Assembly: GCA_003313425.1 (NCBI GenBank)
Contig: NHZP01000018.1
Span: 682,001 to 746,000, forward strand
Origin: Pseudopyrenochaeta lycopersici
Lineage: Eukaryota; Ascomycota; Dothideomycetes; Pleosporales; Pseudopyrenochaetaceae
Direction of reading: 5' to 3'
DNA length: 64,000 bases
Position 1 is the first letter of the stretch; every line of letters begins with the position of its first letter. The position numbers and the translations under genes were made by a program. The notes below the pieces were generated by a model, which was not told the DNA's origin, did not search any database, and worked only from the letters and a program-made list of their open reading frames with translations. Positions 11,529 through 23,500 of this stretch are shown here, piece after piece.

Positions 11529-14178
11529 ATGCTTTTTGCCCTGACTAGAATTGGTGCGTCGTTGAAACTGTACAATTTCAGAGGGTCATTATCGTCCCTG
11601 CCGCAGCTTCTCCGGGCGCACCCTCTTCGAACCCGCTGTTCAAACAACCTGCAAGGCTCTCCACTTTCTACCTCGATTGGCCCCTACTTCCGATACACAG
11701 CCACTCGGCCGATCTCAACCACGGTCATGTTCAAGCAAGCGGTGCAGAACCATAATGCTGTCGCCCCCGCATCACCACCCGATCCCACATTCAAGCAGCA
11801 ATCGCTTGGAAGCACATTCCACCGAACAGGGCTGCAGAGACCAGCAACGCATGTGTTGGCGCATGGCAGCAAAGCAAATGGCATTGGAACACAGCGACCA
11901 TCAGGGCAATTGACACATGGTGTCAAGCGGACGTCAGCTGGTTTGGCCAAGTCGTTGAACGCCCAAAAGGATCCATTCAGCTACCCTAGTCTCGGAATTG
12001 CAAGGACGGAGAAGGAGAACAGCCTGCCTTCAACGTACTATAGCTCGTCACGAAGCAACCCCACCAGCTTGGCATCCGCACTTTTCGATGAAGACGACTT
12101 CGACAGCGATGTAGATCTTGATGTCGAGGATCCTGCCACTAAGGGAACTGTCACCTACCCCAAACTGCCTTCATTGACTCCCGTTGGCTCAAGAGACTCT
12201 AAATATCAGCCCAGGTCGCCAATCACACACACAAAGACTCTGGAACTGGATAGCAGTCAGCCTGTCCCGTGGTCCTCGTCACCCATGGAGCATTTCAAGA
12301 CGCCACAAAAGCCCCCTCCAGCAAAGGCTAAGCGGGCATTCCTCCCTTGGTCTCAGAACCAGAAGGCGCAATTGACACAAGAGGTGGAGGATCAAATCGA
12401 GTCGGAAGAGGAGATATTGCCGTCCAAGAAGAGAAAGTCGGAAGATGTGGCTCCAGCACAGGCTGTGTCTACACCGGCCGCTAAGACACAAACGTCGCAG
12501 TACATGTGGAACACAACTGCAAGTGGTTTGAAGCAACAGCAAAAGAATTTCCGGGAGCAATCGAAAGTCCAGTCGAAGGCAAGCAAGGGTGCGGATGAAG
12601 ACGTCAAGCAAGCTATTAAGAAAAAGAAGAAGAACACCGTCCATCGAATCTTCTTGAGTGAAGAGCAACAGAATGTGTTGAACCTAGTCACAGAATACAA
12701 GAAGAGCGTGTTCTTTACAGGTTCAGCAGGTAGGATAGCCTATCGTTCATATTAGGAGCAAACTAACTATGACAGGTACGGGTAAATCTGTCCTTCTTCG
12801 GGAGATTATTGCGGCTCTACGAAAGAAGTACATGAAGGAGCCGGATCGAGTAGCCGTAACAGCATCAACAGGCCTGGCCGCATGCAACATTGGTGGCGTC
12901 ACTTTACACAGCTTTGCTGGTATTGGCTTAGGCAAAGAGCCCGCAGAAGATCTAGTCAAAAAGATCAGGCGGAATGCAAAAGCAAGACAAAGGTGGTTGC
13001 GCACGAAAGTGCTGATCATGGACGAGGTCTCGATGGTGGACGGCGATCTGTTCGACAAGCTTGAGCAGATTGCTCGGACAATCCGTAATAATGGCAGGCC
13101 ATTTGGCGGCATCCAACTAGTCATAACAGGGGACTTCTTCCAGTTACCGCCGGTTCCGGAGCATGGACGACAATCAAAGTTCGCTTTTGATGCAGGAACT
13201 TGGACCACTTCCATCGAGCACACCATCGGATTACACCACGTCTTCCGTCAGAAAGACCCAGTCTTTGCCGGAATGTTGAATGAGATGCGTGAGGGCCGGC
13301 TGACTCCTGAATCAATCGCCAGGTTCAGGACGCTGGAGCGCCCACTACCAGCAACGGAGGAGAGCATTGAAGCTACTGAGTTGTTTCCCACTCGCCAGGA
13401 GGTTGATCGCGCGAATAATCTTCGCATGCAGCAACTTCACGGCAATACCTTCACCTTTGATGCACGAGATGGTGGTACAATCGTAAATAAAGAGCAGCGA
13501 GATAGACTATTGCAGAATTGCATGGTACCAGAACAAGTGCATCTCAAGAAAGGTGCCCAAGTCATGTTAGTCAAGAACATGGACGACACACTCGTCAACG
13601 GTTCTCTGGGTAAAGTTACAGGCTTCATGACCGAGCCCATGTTTACAATGTACAAAGAAGACGAAGAAGCTTTTCTTGAAGGAGGCCCTTCGGAGCAAGC
13701 CATGAAGACGGAGATTGCTAAAACGGCGTTGGGGCTGAATACGTCGCAGGTGTATCCTGTCGTAAGATTCGCTATTGCAGATGGCACCACACGCGACCTC
13801 CTCTGCAAACGGGAAGACTGGAAGGTCGAGCTTCCCAATGGCGAAGTTCAAGCATCTCGCAGTCAAATTCCTCTCATTCTCGCCTGGGCGCTTTCCATTC
13901 ATAAAGCGCAAGGTCAGACACTAGAGCGTGTGCGTGTCGATCTTGGGAAGGTGTTTGAGAAAGGCCAAGCTTATGTGGCGCTATCTCGAGCGACGAGCAT
14001 GGCTGGACTACAGATCCTGAGATTCGACCCGAGGAAAGTCATTGCGCACGAGAAGGTTAGGCTCTTCTACTCGAGTCTATCGAGAGCGGAACAAGTTGAG
14101 AGTAAGGCCAAGAGCAAGACTATCCTGGGGAAGATGCAGGCTGCGAAGGCGAAGAAAGGAGCAGCAGATGAGGAGTAA
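11529..14178 (+). CDS. PIF1: PIF1 family 5'-3' DNA helicase
   Basis: Exons 11529-12729 and 12776-14178 (intron 12730-12775, 46 bp, GTAGGA...GACAG) give 867 aa. SF1B helicase that unwinds G-quadruplexes, trims telomerase from ends and supports mitochondrial DNA. Walker A GSAGTGKS (about 398-405) is split by the intron. Further motifs are [15 protein letters not shown] (DE at about 483-484), [14 protein letters not shown], the LNEMREG region, the [11 protein letters not shown] block, and the C-terminal [20 protein letters not shown] and [10 protein letters not shown] motifs. The catalytic core is complete. The ~390-residue head is Ser/Pro-rich. From ATG 11529 the protein begins with an Arg/Leu/Ser-rich, acid-poor stretch ([20 protein letters not shown]) like a mitochondrial presequence; ATG 11727 (MFKQAVQNH) would remove it. 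Confidence 0.95.
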
Positions 14179-14456
14179 TGAGGTCATGCTTGTCTGTCAT
14201 GGCTTGTTTTATATTAGCGTTGGAGGTGTTGTTGGCCTACAACGGTCGCGCGGATAGCGCAGAATCAGTCTTGGAAAGTGCATGGGGGACTAATGGCAAA
14301 GACATAATCGGCTATGTCGCCAATGATATCAATGCATCATCACCGCTTCGAACTATCCTTTACTTGATTCGTTTTCTGTGGTTCCTATGTTTTGTGTTCA
14401 TTATAAAGTTTTGTCTATTTCTTGCCCAATGCGGTTCTTTTCCTTCCAAGCATATC

Positions 14457-15670
14457 CTATGACGAGCTCTCGCCCAGTTTGATCTCGCCGGCAAAGCCAT
14501 CAACATGCATAAAATTCGCCCTCAGCGGCGTCACACTCGTATAGCCCTGCGCGACCGCCCAGCCATCGTTCCCGGGCTCACTCGCCTCAACACTCTCATA
14601 CACGTCCTTGAACAAGGGTGCCCACTTGAAATGCTTATGTGTATAGCGCATGTGATTCCCGCCAGTAGGCGTGTCGCGTCCCGAATCGGTACCACTCGCG
14701 CCGCCAGCCTTGAACGCCTCAGAATTGGAGCGCAGCTCCTTCTTGCCGAGCCGCTCCTCCTGTTTCCTGATCTGGGACTCTATGTCGGACGGTGTGTCGT
14801 CGGCCTCGGAGGGGACCTCTACGACCTGGAAGCAGGATCCCGACTTCCAAGAGTTCTGGAGCATGTTGGTCCACAGGATCTTGCGGTCGCCGACTTTCTC
14901 GACGAGCGGCACGTTGACGGTGTAGAGGTGGGTGTTTGGGTCCCAGTTGTCCCAGAGGTATTGGATGAGCTTTGCGCTGAGGGCCGATGCGTCTGTTATT
15001 ATGGCGGCGTCGTGGTTGCGGTCGAAGAATGCGTAGGATAGCGCGATGGATTTTACGCCGCAGACGGCTGCTTCCATGGCGCCTCCAATTGTCCCGCTGC
15101 TCAAGCTGAAGACGGCGGTGGAGTTGCGGCCGTAATTTGGCCCGGAGACGACGAGGTCGATGGGCCCGCGGCTAGAGAAGTAGTGATATAGACCTATTTG
15201 TACGCATGACGCTGGTGTGGAGTCGACAAGGATCCATTCTTCTTGGTTGGAGGAGGGCGGCAAAGGAGTGTTGTGTGTAGTGCCGTGGTTGGTGAGGCGG
15301 CCTTCAGTGGTGGTTTGGAGGGGCTCGGGGCGGAAGTATGTTGGTTTTATCTATGATTTATTAGGCAATTTCTTCATAGCCTTTTTGAGGGGGCCAATGG
15401 GCGGTGCGTGAGGGTGGAGAATTGGAGTATGGTGCTCCGAGACATGGACGTACGGATTTGCCGACAAGATGGGCTTTGCCTATCCAAGAGCGCTGGGTGT
15501 GAGGAAGGACGACCGAGACTGTATGGCCAGCAGCTTGGAGCGTTGACACAAGGGAGTGGACGTATGGCGAGGACTGGTCAGATGGTGGGCCATCGTCGTT
15601 GGTGACCTGCGAGCCGTTAGACGGTGCAATTGTGTTTCAATGGGACATGTCAACTAACAAGAATGTGCAT
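14457..15670 (-). CDS. SurE-family 5'/3'-nucleotidase (acid phosphatase-like)
   Basis: Exons 15659-15670 (only 12 nt), 15454-15606 and 14457-15350 give 352 aa. The SurE fold hydrolyses nucleoside monophosphates with a divalent metal; fungal homologues are annotated as acid phosphatases or form the N-terminus of PBY1-type proteins. The mini exon supplies MHIL, and splicing (GTTAGT...CGCAG) joins it to VTNDDGPPS, restoring the signature ILVTNDDGP whose DD binds metal. Later family motifs are SGPNYGRNS, GTIGGAMEA and the ALSYAF strand. Intron 2 (15351-15453) is 103 bp. A hydrophilic insert (about 215-275) is rich in charged and Ser/Gly residues. The C-terminus ends near AQGYTSVTPLRA, typical of full-length SurE, so no ligase domain is fused. 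Confidence 0.9.
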
Positions 15671-16611
15671 CTTTGCTTTTCGTATATAGAGGAATCGAGA
15701 TTGAGACTGCTGTATGTGTTGCGAAAGTCGAAGGAGGCGTAGAGGGGCAGACATTGAAGAGTGACGTGCTGCGCCTATTCCGAGATCGCTATCGATAAGT
15801 CGGAATCGATCGCGTGGCTCCAGTTACTCTTCGCCTCTAGTCATCCTCCTGCATTCATTGAGCAGTATTTACCTCATCGGCCCTGAATACCCTCCAATGC
15901 GCAGATTGCTAGTATTTACCCCCTTGCGTTCGAGAACTTGAAGGTGTGCAATCACCATGTGTTCCCTGCCTCTCAGATCGTACCTGCGCCACGACTAGGG
16001 TAGTACCGCTTGTAAGCTCCTTTGCACCTACCATCATGGCCTACTCCAGACACGAACACCAAAAGATCTGGCCGAGAGCTGAAACTTCCAGAAGAACCAT
16101 CTGAGGATGTAAGACAGTGTAAAAGCATTCGGACATCTTGTCGCATCTCCATCTTCAATGTCCTCAACACCAACGCCCGGAACCATACCATGGCCCCTCC
16201 TCCTTCCGAGCTCCGCACCGTAGCCGGCACCTATGCGCGACGTCTTGAAACGACACCGGAAGGTTTAGTTCTGTGTAGCTAGCTAACCAGTGTTCCGAAG
16301 GCGATGGTGTAGAGCCGCACGTCTCTGACCCAGCTATTCTCGGCTTTCCACGTCGGATCCCCACCCGAGCCCGTGAACCACCAAGACTGTTGTTTGAGAG
16401 CCCGAACAACAGACACGTTTATATAGGAATCGGAACGAAGTCTTAGGAGAATAAGATACCCAATTCAATTTCACGCCCACTTTCAACTCTTCTGCGTATA
16501 TTATTCGGCTTTAATCCGAAGCAACAGGAAAGAAGTTGACCTTCGTCTCTATCGACCAATTAGGACTATTTATTATAACTACACGTGACACCTCAGAAAC
16601 CAAACACCAAA
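15671..16611. other. Intergenic region upstream of the SurE-type and SDR genes
   Basis: 941 bp between divergent starts. Apparent frames at 15973-16282 lack splice links or family similarity. AT-rich sequence at about 16568-16580 (TATTTATTATAAC) could hold the SDR core promoter. Confidence 0.45.
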
Positions 16612-17418
16612 ATGGTTATCAATGTCCCCACTGCCTCCCTTGAGGGCAAGGTCGCTCTCATCACTGGCGCTGGTCGTGGCATCGGTCGCGGTTGTGCTAT
16701 CGAACTCGGCAAGCGTGGAGCATCAGTCATTGTCAACTACGTTTCATCAGAAGGCCCTGCCAAAGAGGTTTGCCAAATAATCGAGGGTTTCAACAACGGC
16801 GCCAAGGCAGTCGCCATCCAGGCAGATGTGAGCAAAGTTTCCGAGATCCACAGACTATTCGAGGAGGCAAAGAAGGCATTCGGCAAGATCGACATCGTCA
16901 TGAGCAACTCCGGAACCGAGAGCTGGGACAAGACCGAAGAGATCACAGAGGAGAAATACGACCATGTCTTCAATCTCAATGCACGCGCACAGTTCTTCGT
17001 CGGCCAAACAGCATACAAGTACATCGAAGACAACGGCCGCATCATCCTCATGTCGTCCATCGCCGCCGGTCTGCTCGGCGTCAAGGACCACGCGCTCTAC
17101 AATGCGTCAAAAATGGCCGTCATTGGCTTTATCAAGGCATTCGCCACCGATTTTGGAAAGCGTGGTATCACTGTGAACGGTGTTGCTCCCGGTGGCATCA
17201 AGTCGGATATGTTCACCCAAAACGCTTGGCACTATATACCGGGTGGTACCCCTGAGTGGCCTGCGGAGAAGATTGAGACGCTAATGGCGAGCCACTGCCC
17301 GCTTGGACGGTGCGCAGTACCCGAGGATGTTGCTAGGGTGGTTGCATTCCTTGCGTCTGAGGACGGTGGCTGGGTGAACGGCCAGGTATTGACCATTTCA
17401 GGAGGCTCATCGCAGTAG
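16612..17418 (+). CDS. Short-chain dehydrogenase, naphthol/versicolorin reductase class
   Basis: Uninterrupted 268-aa ORF from ATG 16612. A classical SDR using NADP(H): TGAGRGIG (about 20-27) binds cofactor, NSG replaces the usual NAG near 100, MSSIAAG carries the catalytic Ser, YNASK carries Tyr and Lys, then VNGVAPGGIKSDMF and the C-terminal VAFLASEDGGWVNGQ with GG. The SNSG variant, GRIILMSS, the YIPGG segment and the DGGWVNGQV ending are typical of tetra/trihydroxynaphthalene reductases and versicolorin reductases, which reduce aromatic polyketides in melanin or toxin pathways. No polyketide synthase or other pathway gene lies nearby, so the substrate is unknown. The reading frame runs 27 nt further upstream but has no ATG there. 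Confidence 0.88.
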   Translation: MVINVPTASLEGKVALITGAGRGIGRGCAIELGKRGASVIVNYVSSEGPAKEVCQIIEGFNNGAKAVAIQADVSKVSEIHRLFEEAKKAFGKIDIVMSNSGTESWDKTEEITEEKYDHVFNLNARAQFFVGQTAYKYIEDNGRIILMSSIAAGLLGVKDHALYNASKMAVIGFIKAFATDFGKRGITVNGVAPGGIKSDMFTQNAWHYIPGGTPEWPAEKIETLMASHCPLGRCAVPEDVARVVAFLASEDGGWVNGQVLTISGGSSQ

Positions 17419-19288
17419 ATGATTTACATTGGGAGCAATGGGGTAGCGAGCGTCATGATTTACATCCAAAATACCATTTCACATTGAAGCAAGTTTAAAG
17501 CCTCGTACTCGAATCGCAAAATCTGGCTTGTGGCGATGTAGCCACCATAACATACTAAACCCTTGTGCGACGATCTCCGGAAAAGGCTCGTTTCTCCACA
17601 CAGTCTATGTTACATCGTGTTGTTGGATCAAGTTGTAATGCTTTGTTTGTCTTAGTCAATAGACAACCTCGTGCGACTAATCTCTTGAGACCTGAACATA
17701 ATAGAGCAGTGGAGAAATCTTGTCTGACCGAGCATACAGACGGCGGCATCGCTGACGACTATCAACTTCCAAAGTCTCAAATTTTGGAGCTAGGGAAGAT
17801 AATTGATAGGTCTTCCATATCCACCATGCTCCACAATACGTAAGATGTACTCCTGGGACTCTGATAGATCGAGAACGGCCACATGTTTGCACAGTTCATT
17901 TTACTACCCTGTGATAGCATATTGGTAGTGCCCCAATCACAGGAGCCTACCTAACACTGCTGCTGCTTTTCGACCCGGCATGAACACTTGACAAGCGAGC
18001 TGAGGCTTGGCCCGTGTTCCCATGTGGGCAAGAGCTCGCCTGGGTGTAGTGCTACAAACCATCAGGTACAGATAAGGCTTGCATACGCTGAAAGCCCGAA
18101 CATTGCACCGAACCATGTAAGTATTATACGAATCTATCCTCAAGTGACTAAGAGTTACTTGCGCTTTGGTATTTCCAACAGATTTCTAGGGTGTTCCCAG
18201 CGGATGGGAGTGTCAAAGCTGGCGCTGTGGCTGAGCGTACTAGCCTATCTCGGAGCGAATCACGACCCGTACAGTGTATTTTTGGGCCACAGCAAGCACG
18301 ACCCTATTGGAACGAACTTGAGCCTTCCCGCCCCCACGAAACTTTGTTCGTATTGCAATACAAACCACCTTTCAACTTGTAGCCCATACAGTTGGCCCTG
18401 GGCCAGAGCGAGCTCATGGTGCGTCTAATTAAACAGTTCTATTAAAGTCCCCGCCCAGAGAGAAAGAGAGGGCCGATCGTAACGGGCTTGGCCGCCCCGC
18501 AAATGCGAAATGTACGAAATTTGGCGACGTATTCGCGGGTCCAACTCCGATCTCCAGATATCATTTGCAGCTAGGCTTCAGTGCCTAAAATGAGGAACTG
18601 CCTTCTTGTAGCCCGACCAAGAGGAATGGAGGATAGGTTGGAGACTAATTTAGAGGCTGTTTGAAGGGCTAGGTGAGGCGTTGACACCTTAGGCACTGAG
18701 CGCCACATTATATCATCGGACTACTCGTTTGAAGCATCATCCAAATTAAGAATCTCTCAACTTCTTCTTGATCACAATCGGATGTTACTGATTTTGTCAG
18801 AAAGGAATTTGAAGGCAATAGAAATCTGTTCGAAATCAATGGCTACTTGACTACCGACGATGAGACTCAGAGAGCGATGTCCATTCGACGTCACAGGCAA
18901 CATAACCGCGTTAGATTAGACCCAGGATGTCTTAGATTCCGATCTCACAACAATCTCTACTTGGTGTTTCAGCCCATTCGGGACAAGGATGCCACATTGG
19001 GGTATACGAGAGTCGCCGGCGCGAGGCTGCACATGGTACTACCCTCACTTCCGCCATTGACTTCAGCTTCCTCTCCAGTGTTTTACCGGTCGCATCCGCT
19101 CCAAAATACGTTTCGTGTTCGCTAAAGCTGCTCGATTATCACAGTCGGGTGGACAGTTCACGTGTATTCTGTGCAATCTCCCGTTCTGCCCAGATTCTAA
19201 GAGATATATAAAGTCGTCTTTGTCGAAAGGTAGAATTGTATCACCTACAAAGTACTCCTTCATCATTCACTCACCAAGTTCGAACATC
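17419..19288. other. 1.9-kb intergenic region
   Basis: No supported gene. Frames at 17988-18428 and 18847-19125 have poor composition and no family resemblance. Nothing repetitive was noticed apart from the TATA element near its right end. Confidence 0.45.
19205..19213 (+). promoter_or_regulatory. TATA box of the secreted Cys-rich gene
   Basis: TATATAAAG lies 76-84 bp upstream of ATG 19289 in the right orientation. This is a common distance for inducible fungal genes. Confidence 0.6.
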
Positions 19289-20178
19289 ATGCAGTTCTCC
19301 TCCCTCTTGCTCGCGCTTTTCGCCTCCCAGCTAGCTTCGGCTGCTTTGAATGAACCATGCTATGGCAGCGGTGGCGTTGCCGGTTTGTCCACTTAAGCCC
19401 CTTACATTCATGTTCATGCTAATATTCTTCTCAGGCGTTTGCGTTAAAACGTCTACGTGCTCTGCTGAGGGCGGAGTCACCATCAACGGTGGTTGCCCAA
19501 AAGATCCCGCCGATGTCAAGTGCTGCAGCAAGCCGAAGTGCAGCACGAGCCCTGGAAACTGCCGCTGGGTCAGCGACTGTGCCGGAAGCTCCCTCTCAGG
19601 TCAATGCCCGGGCCCAGGTGCCTTCAAGTGCTGCAAGTCCCCCGAGAAAGGATTTGGTGGCTATGGCGCTCCCACCATCCCCTCTACTAGCTCAGGATGC
19701 AAGCAAGTTGCTATCGATGGTGCGAAATGGGTCGTAGCCAAGTTCCCTGGACGGGTCAAGAGCATTGGATGTATTCGAAATTGCGATTGCAGCGCCAACC
19801 CCTCGAGCGACCATTGCTGCGGAAAGGCCATTGATCTTATGTGTTCGGATGCCGGCGGCGTAAGTTGATCCTATTCCCAAGAACATCAAAATCAACTTTG
19901 TATGATTATACTGACTGCTTCTTCTTAGTCTGCGACAATTTCTGGCCGCGAGATTGCTGAATGGATCATGCACAACCGAGCAGGCAAGAACATCAAATAC
20001 ATCATCTGGGGTCAGCGCATCTGGTCACCCTCACGAGCTGTTGGCGCCTGGACTACTTGGGAGCCCATGGGCGATCGCGAAAGTATCACAGCCAACCACT
20101 GGTACGTTCTTAAACTATCTCACCTTTTCAGGCGTACTAATGTGATCTAGGGACCACGTGCACGTCAGCTTCAACTAA
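19289..20178 (+). CDS. Small secreted Cys-rich protein with M15-peptidase-like C-terminal domain
   Basis: Exons 19289-19382, 19435-19859, 19929-20101 and 20151-20178 give 239 aa. A signal peptide (MQFSSLLLALFASQLASA) is followed by two Cys-dense modules (about 23-95, with CCSKPKC and CRWVSDC spacing), a short Ser/Thr linker, and a C-terminal domain seen in secreted fungal proteins such as Trichophyton ARB_07466. That domain resembles D-Ala-D-Ala carboxypeptidases of family M15: H158 and D165 in DHCCGKAIDLM and H233/H235 in WDHVHVSFN form a likely zinc site. The last exon is only 28 nt but carries the second His motif, so that splice is well supported. Extracellular; a role on peptidoglycan or another peptide is inference. 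Convergent with the giant minus-strand gene. Confidence 0.85.
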
Positions 20179-20554
20179 GCACTCTGTATTTCTACTATTC
20201 CATGAGCTCAGGATAGCCACGGTAGCTTTTGCCTGGTTGCTCCGAAAGCAACCGTTGCGATTCGCTACTGACTTGTTGAGATATTTTCTTATCGCGCTGA
20301 TTCCCTGTAAACAGAAAATGTAGTTCTGCAACATGCAAATCCTTAGAAACCAGTCACCGACCTTTCATACATTTATTTCCTTGGCGTGTTATGTTTGTGA
20401 AACTAATCTGATGTAGAATGTAATGAAGAGGACAATCTCTGTGAATGGAAACTGTAGAGTGATGATTGATAGTTGCCAATACTCCTTGGTAACGGGAATG
20501 TAAGTACATTTTTGAAACGAGAAGACACATTCGTGTTCTTGAAAGGAAGGCTAA
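20179..20554. other. Convergent 3' intergenic region
   Basis: 376 bp between two converging stops. AT-rich, with no coding or repeat signal seen. Confidence 0.45.
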
Positions 20555-23500
20555 CTAGGCTGGGTGTTTATCGTCTTGCCTCACGGTGCTACCTTCCACT
20601 TTCGCATCTTGACGCAATAAGTCCCACTTCCGGTCAACGCTATACGCCTCCATCTGCTCTCGCGCCTCCTTCGGCAGGTTCTCCCATCCTCTTCGCTTCA
20701 TAAGTTCTGTAAAGCGCTTCTTAATTATCGACTCATCTGGAGCTTGCGTGCTCCACACTTGCTCACGTTCTGGCAACACTTGTGTTGAAGGTTTATTCTG
20801 AGATTGCTGCTCATGAGCAATATCTTCTGGCGTGGAGAGAGGATCCATATTTGTATCTTGCTCTTCTTTTGCATTGTTGCTGCTTGGAGGTCTTTCCAAG
20901 AATGTCCTCAGTTCATTTTCCGTCATATAATTTTGGCTTTCAAAAATTCCTCGGATCTGTTCGGAGTCCAGCAAAACTCCAGCAGGCGTTTCCGCCCCTG
21001 GAGTTGTCACAGTAGTGGGAGATTCTAATGCTGCATTCCCAACTTCGAGGTCTTCAAAATTCTGGCTGAGGTCAGTGACGGACAGTTGAGGATCCATCAA
21101 CATATCGACGTGTCTCTTCAGGCTGGATTCCTGCATCGCTTGAGCTTTTCTTTCCGCTTTAGAATCAAAGTTATAGGCTTCAATCAATTGTCTGAATCTG
21201 ACGTCCTCGTTCTCACTCTCCAGCTTACCCTTACCCTTCGCTACTTGTGCGAATGTAGGAAAGCTATCATGTAAGACCACAGGAGAGCGCTCGCTGTCTT
21301 GAGGGTCATCAACACTGCTCTGAATATCGGAAGAGCTCTCAGTATGATGCCTCTGCTTTTCTACCATAGCCTCTTGGATTGCAGCTCGAAGGAGTACCGC
21401 TTCTTCCTTGCTCTGGGATTCTAATATGACTTTGGCTGATGTCGCCGACGGCAGCTTTTCCCCGGCAAATTGTATATTGATGTGCATGCCGATATCCCCA
21501 AATACATGTAGCCGCTTTCCTTCTATCTCTAACCTGATAATGGAGCTATATCGCATATGCCACTGCAAGGGAGGCAACTCTGCACGCTGGAAATGTAAAT
21601 ATGCCGTGCTGGCCCATATTTCACCAGGGGTCAACATGGAGAACGAATTATTCTGGAGAGGAAGTCCAGTCGCTTTGACGTTGTAAGTTTTCAAGAGAGT
21701 GGAGGCTTTTGTAGTAGCCACTAAGCCGTGTTCTGATGGTGGGACGACTTCGCTCAAAATTCGGTTCTCCTGTCTTCGAATTTAGGTAAATCTATCCCAG
21801 GCTCGAGACCTGGTACTGAGTGCTTAGCTTGCTGATCGATATTCTTGTCGTTTGAATTAGCCTGCATAGTGCCAAGGATATCACCACTCATGTCTCGAGT
21901 ACCATCAACTCCAATTGCAGCAAGTTGGTCGTTAATCAAATCTGCGGTACTGGGCAGCAACGCACTCTTGCTTTGTTTGTCTTCTGGACCTTCAACTTCT
22001 TTTCCGCTATCCACCAGGCTCTCATGAGCACGAGCTTCCTGAAGAGCAAAATGTTGAGCGAGCAGATATGGTCGGAGGGTATTCCAAGAATGATCTGATA
22101 ATGGCTGTGGTATCTGAACAGCCTCCTTGAACGCATCAATGTGATGCAAAATATTCGAAGGTATGGGAGGGTTCAGCTCTTGACAGAGTCGTATAATGTC
22201 TGCTTTCCGTGTTGCTCTTATCTCGTCGTCTTCAGCACGTCGCAACCTATCACTCGCTTCCCGAAGCAATTCCTGGGCTTCTTTGTCGTTGTCGGGTACG
22301 ACGTTTACGATCCGTTTAAAGATGCGTATTTCTAGAGTCTCAAAGACTTTTCCTACATCTTCTCGAATCTGAGGTAATATTTTGATACTTTTGCTTCCGC
22401 GCCCGGTTAAACCACCACCGTCCGGCTTTATTTCGAGTTGAATATATAATTCAGTGCGGGATAGGTTCGCCATATCTGCGTATCGCATAGTCCATCGACT
22501 AGACCCCTGTGCCGCCTGAAGAACCAAGAAGTCTCCATAGAAGTGTATTGAACCTATCAGTTTGGGACCTCCAACCACAAATACTGTGACTTCAATGGGG
22601 GGTGGAATTGCGAAGGTGGTGGACGGTGTGGACTTTATAGCTTCAACCGCCAGAGACTGCTCTGCCTTTTGAGTTGCAAAAATATTTGAAGTTGAGTCAA
22701 CCAACATCAATTCCTGACCCTGTATCGCTACTCCTCTTTCCCGTAAGTACTGTAAAATCTCATTTCTGTCACTTAGATTGTCCAGTACAATCGAGAGGTT
22801 AGCCTCCCGCAGTTCTCTCTTGTGCTCTTCATGTTTTGGCGCACAGGATGCTATTCCATGTGCATCTATCCATCGCTTATTTCCAGAGACAAAGCTGAAA
22901 TCCCTGTGATACATGCGCCAGGTCTGATTCAGATCCTGGACATCGAAGCGGAGAGAAGTTGATTGCAGGTACAGAGTACAGTTCATTAAGACGAGTCCGC
23001 TGTCATCCCAAATTGAGACTGTGAAACTCTTGCCATATGGTTCAAGATCTGAAGGATGCGCAACTTTGTGGAGTTCACTAGCACGAGGGACAAGGAGTTG
23101 TTCTTCGTTCAAGTCCTTGTCTACGTCGACGTCTGGGTGCTCATCCTGATATGCTGGTTCAGTGGCCGAAACCAAGCGGTCATCGAGGACATTGGTGATC
23201 GCAGGTCCTGATTCAAGAGCGCTTTCCCGCGACGGATGCCGTTGGTGTGCGTCTTCAGACAGAAGTGAAGGATTTTCCACAGCTGCCTTCGCACTGCCCT
23301 TTCCGTAACGATTAAGCACTTCTTCGACAGCGGCTACCTCGCTTGTTGCCTCCATGACTACTTCGATCAGACTTTCCCATATACGCGTAGTCTCCGGACT
23401 AGCTTTTGATACCGTAGCTACGAGAGATGTGACCGCAAATCTCAGTTTAGGGATCGAGATGAACGAAAATTGTATATCTTCGTAGTAGACATAAAAATAT

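Noticed and set aside
17988..18428. 146-codon frame in the 1.9-kb gap
   Set aside because: It starts without ATG and shows no conserved pattern; adjacent splice sites do not extend it into a plausible protein.
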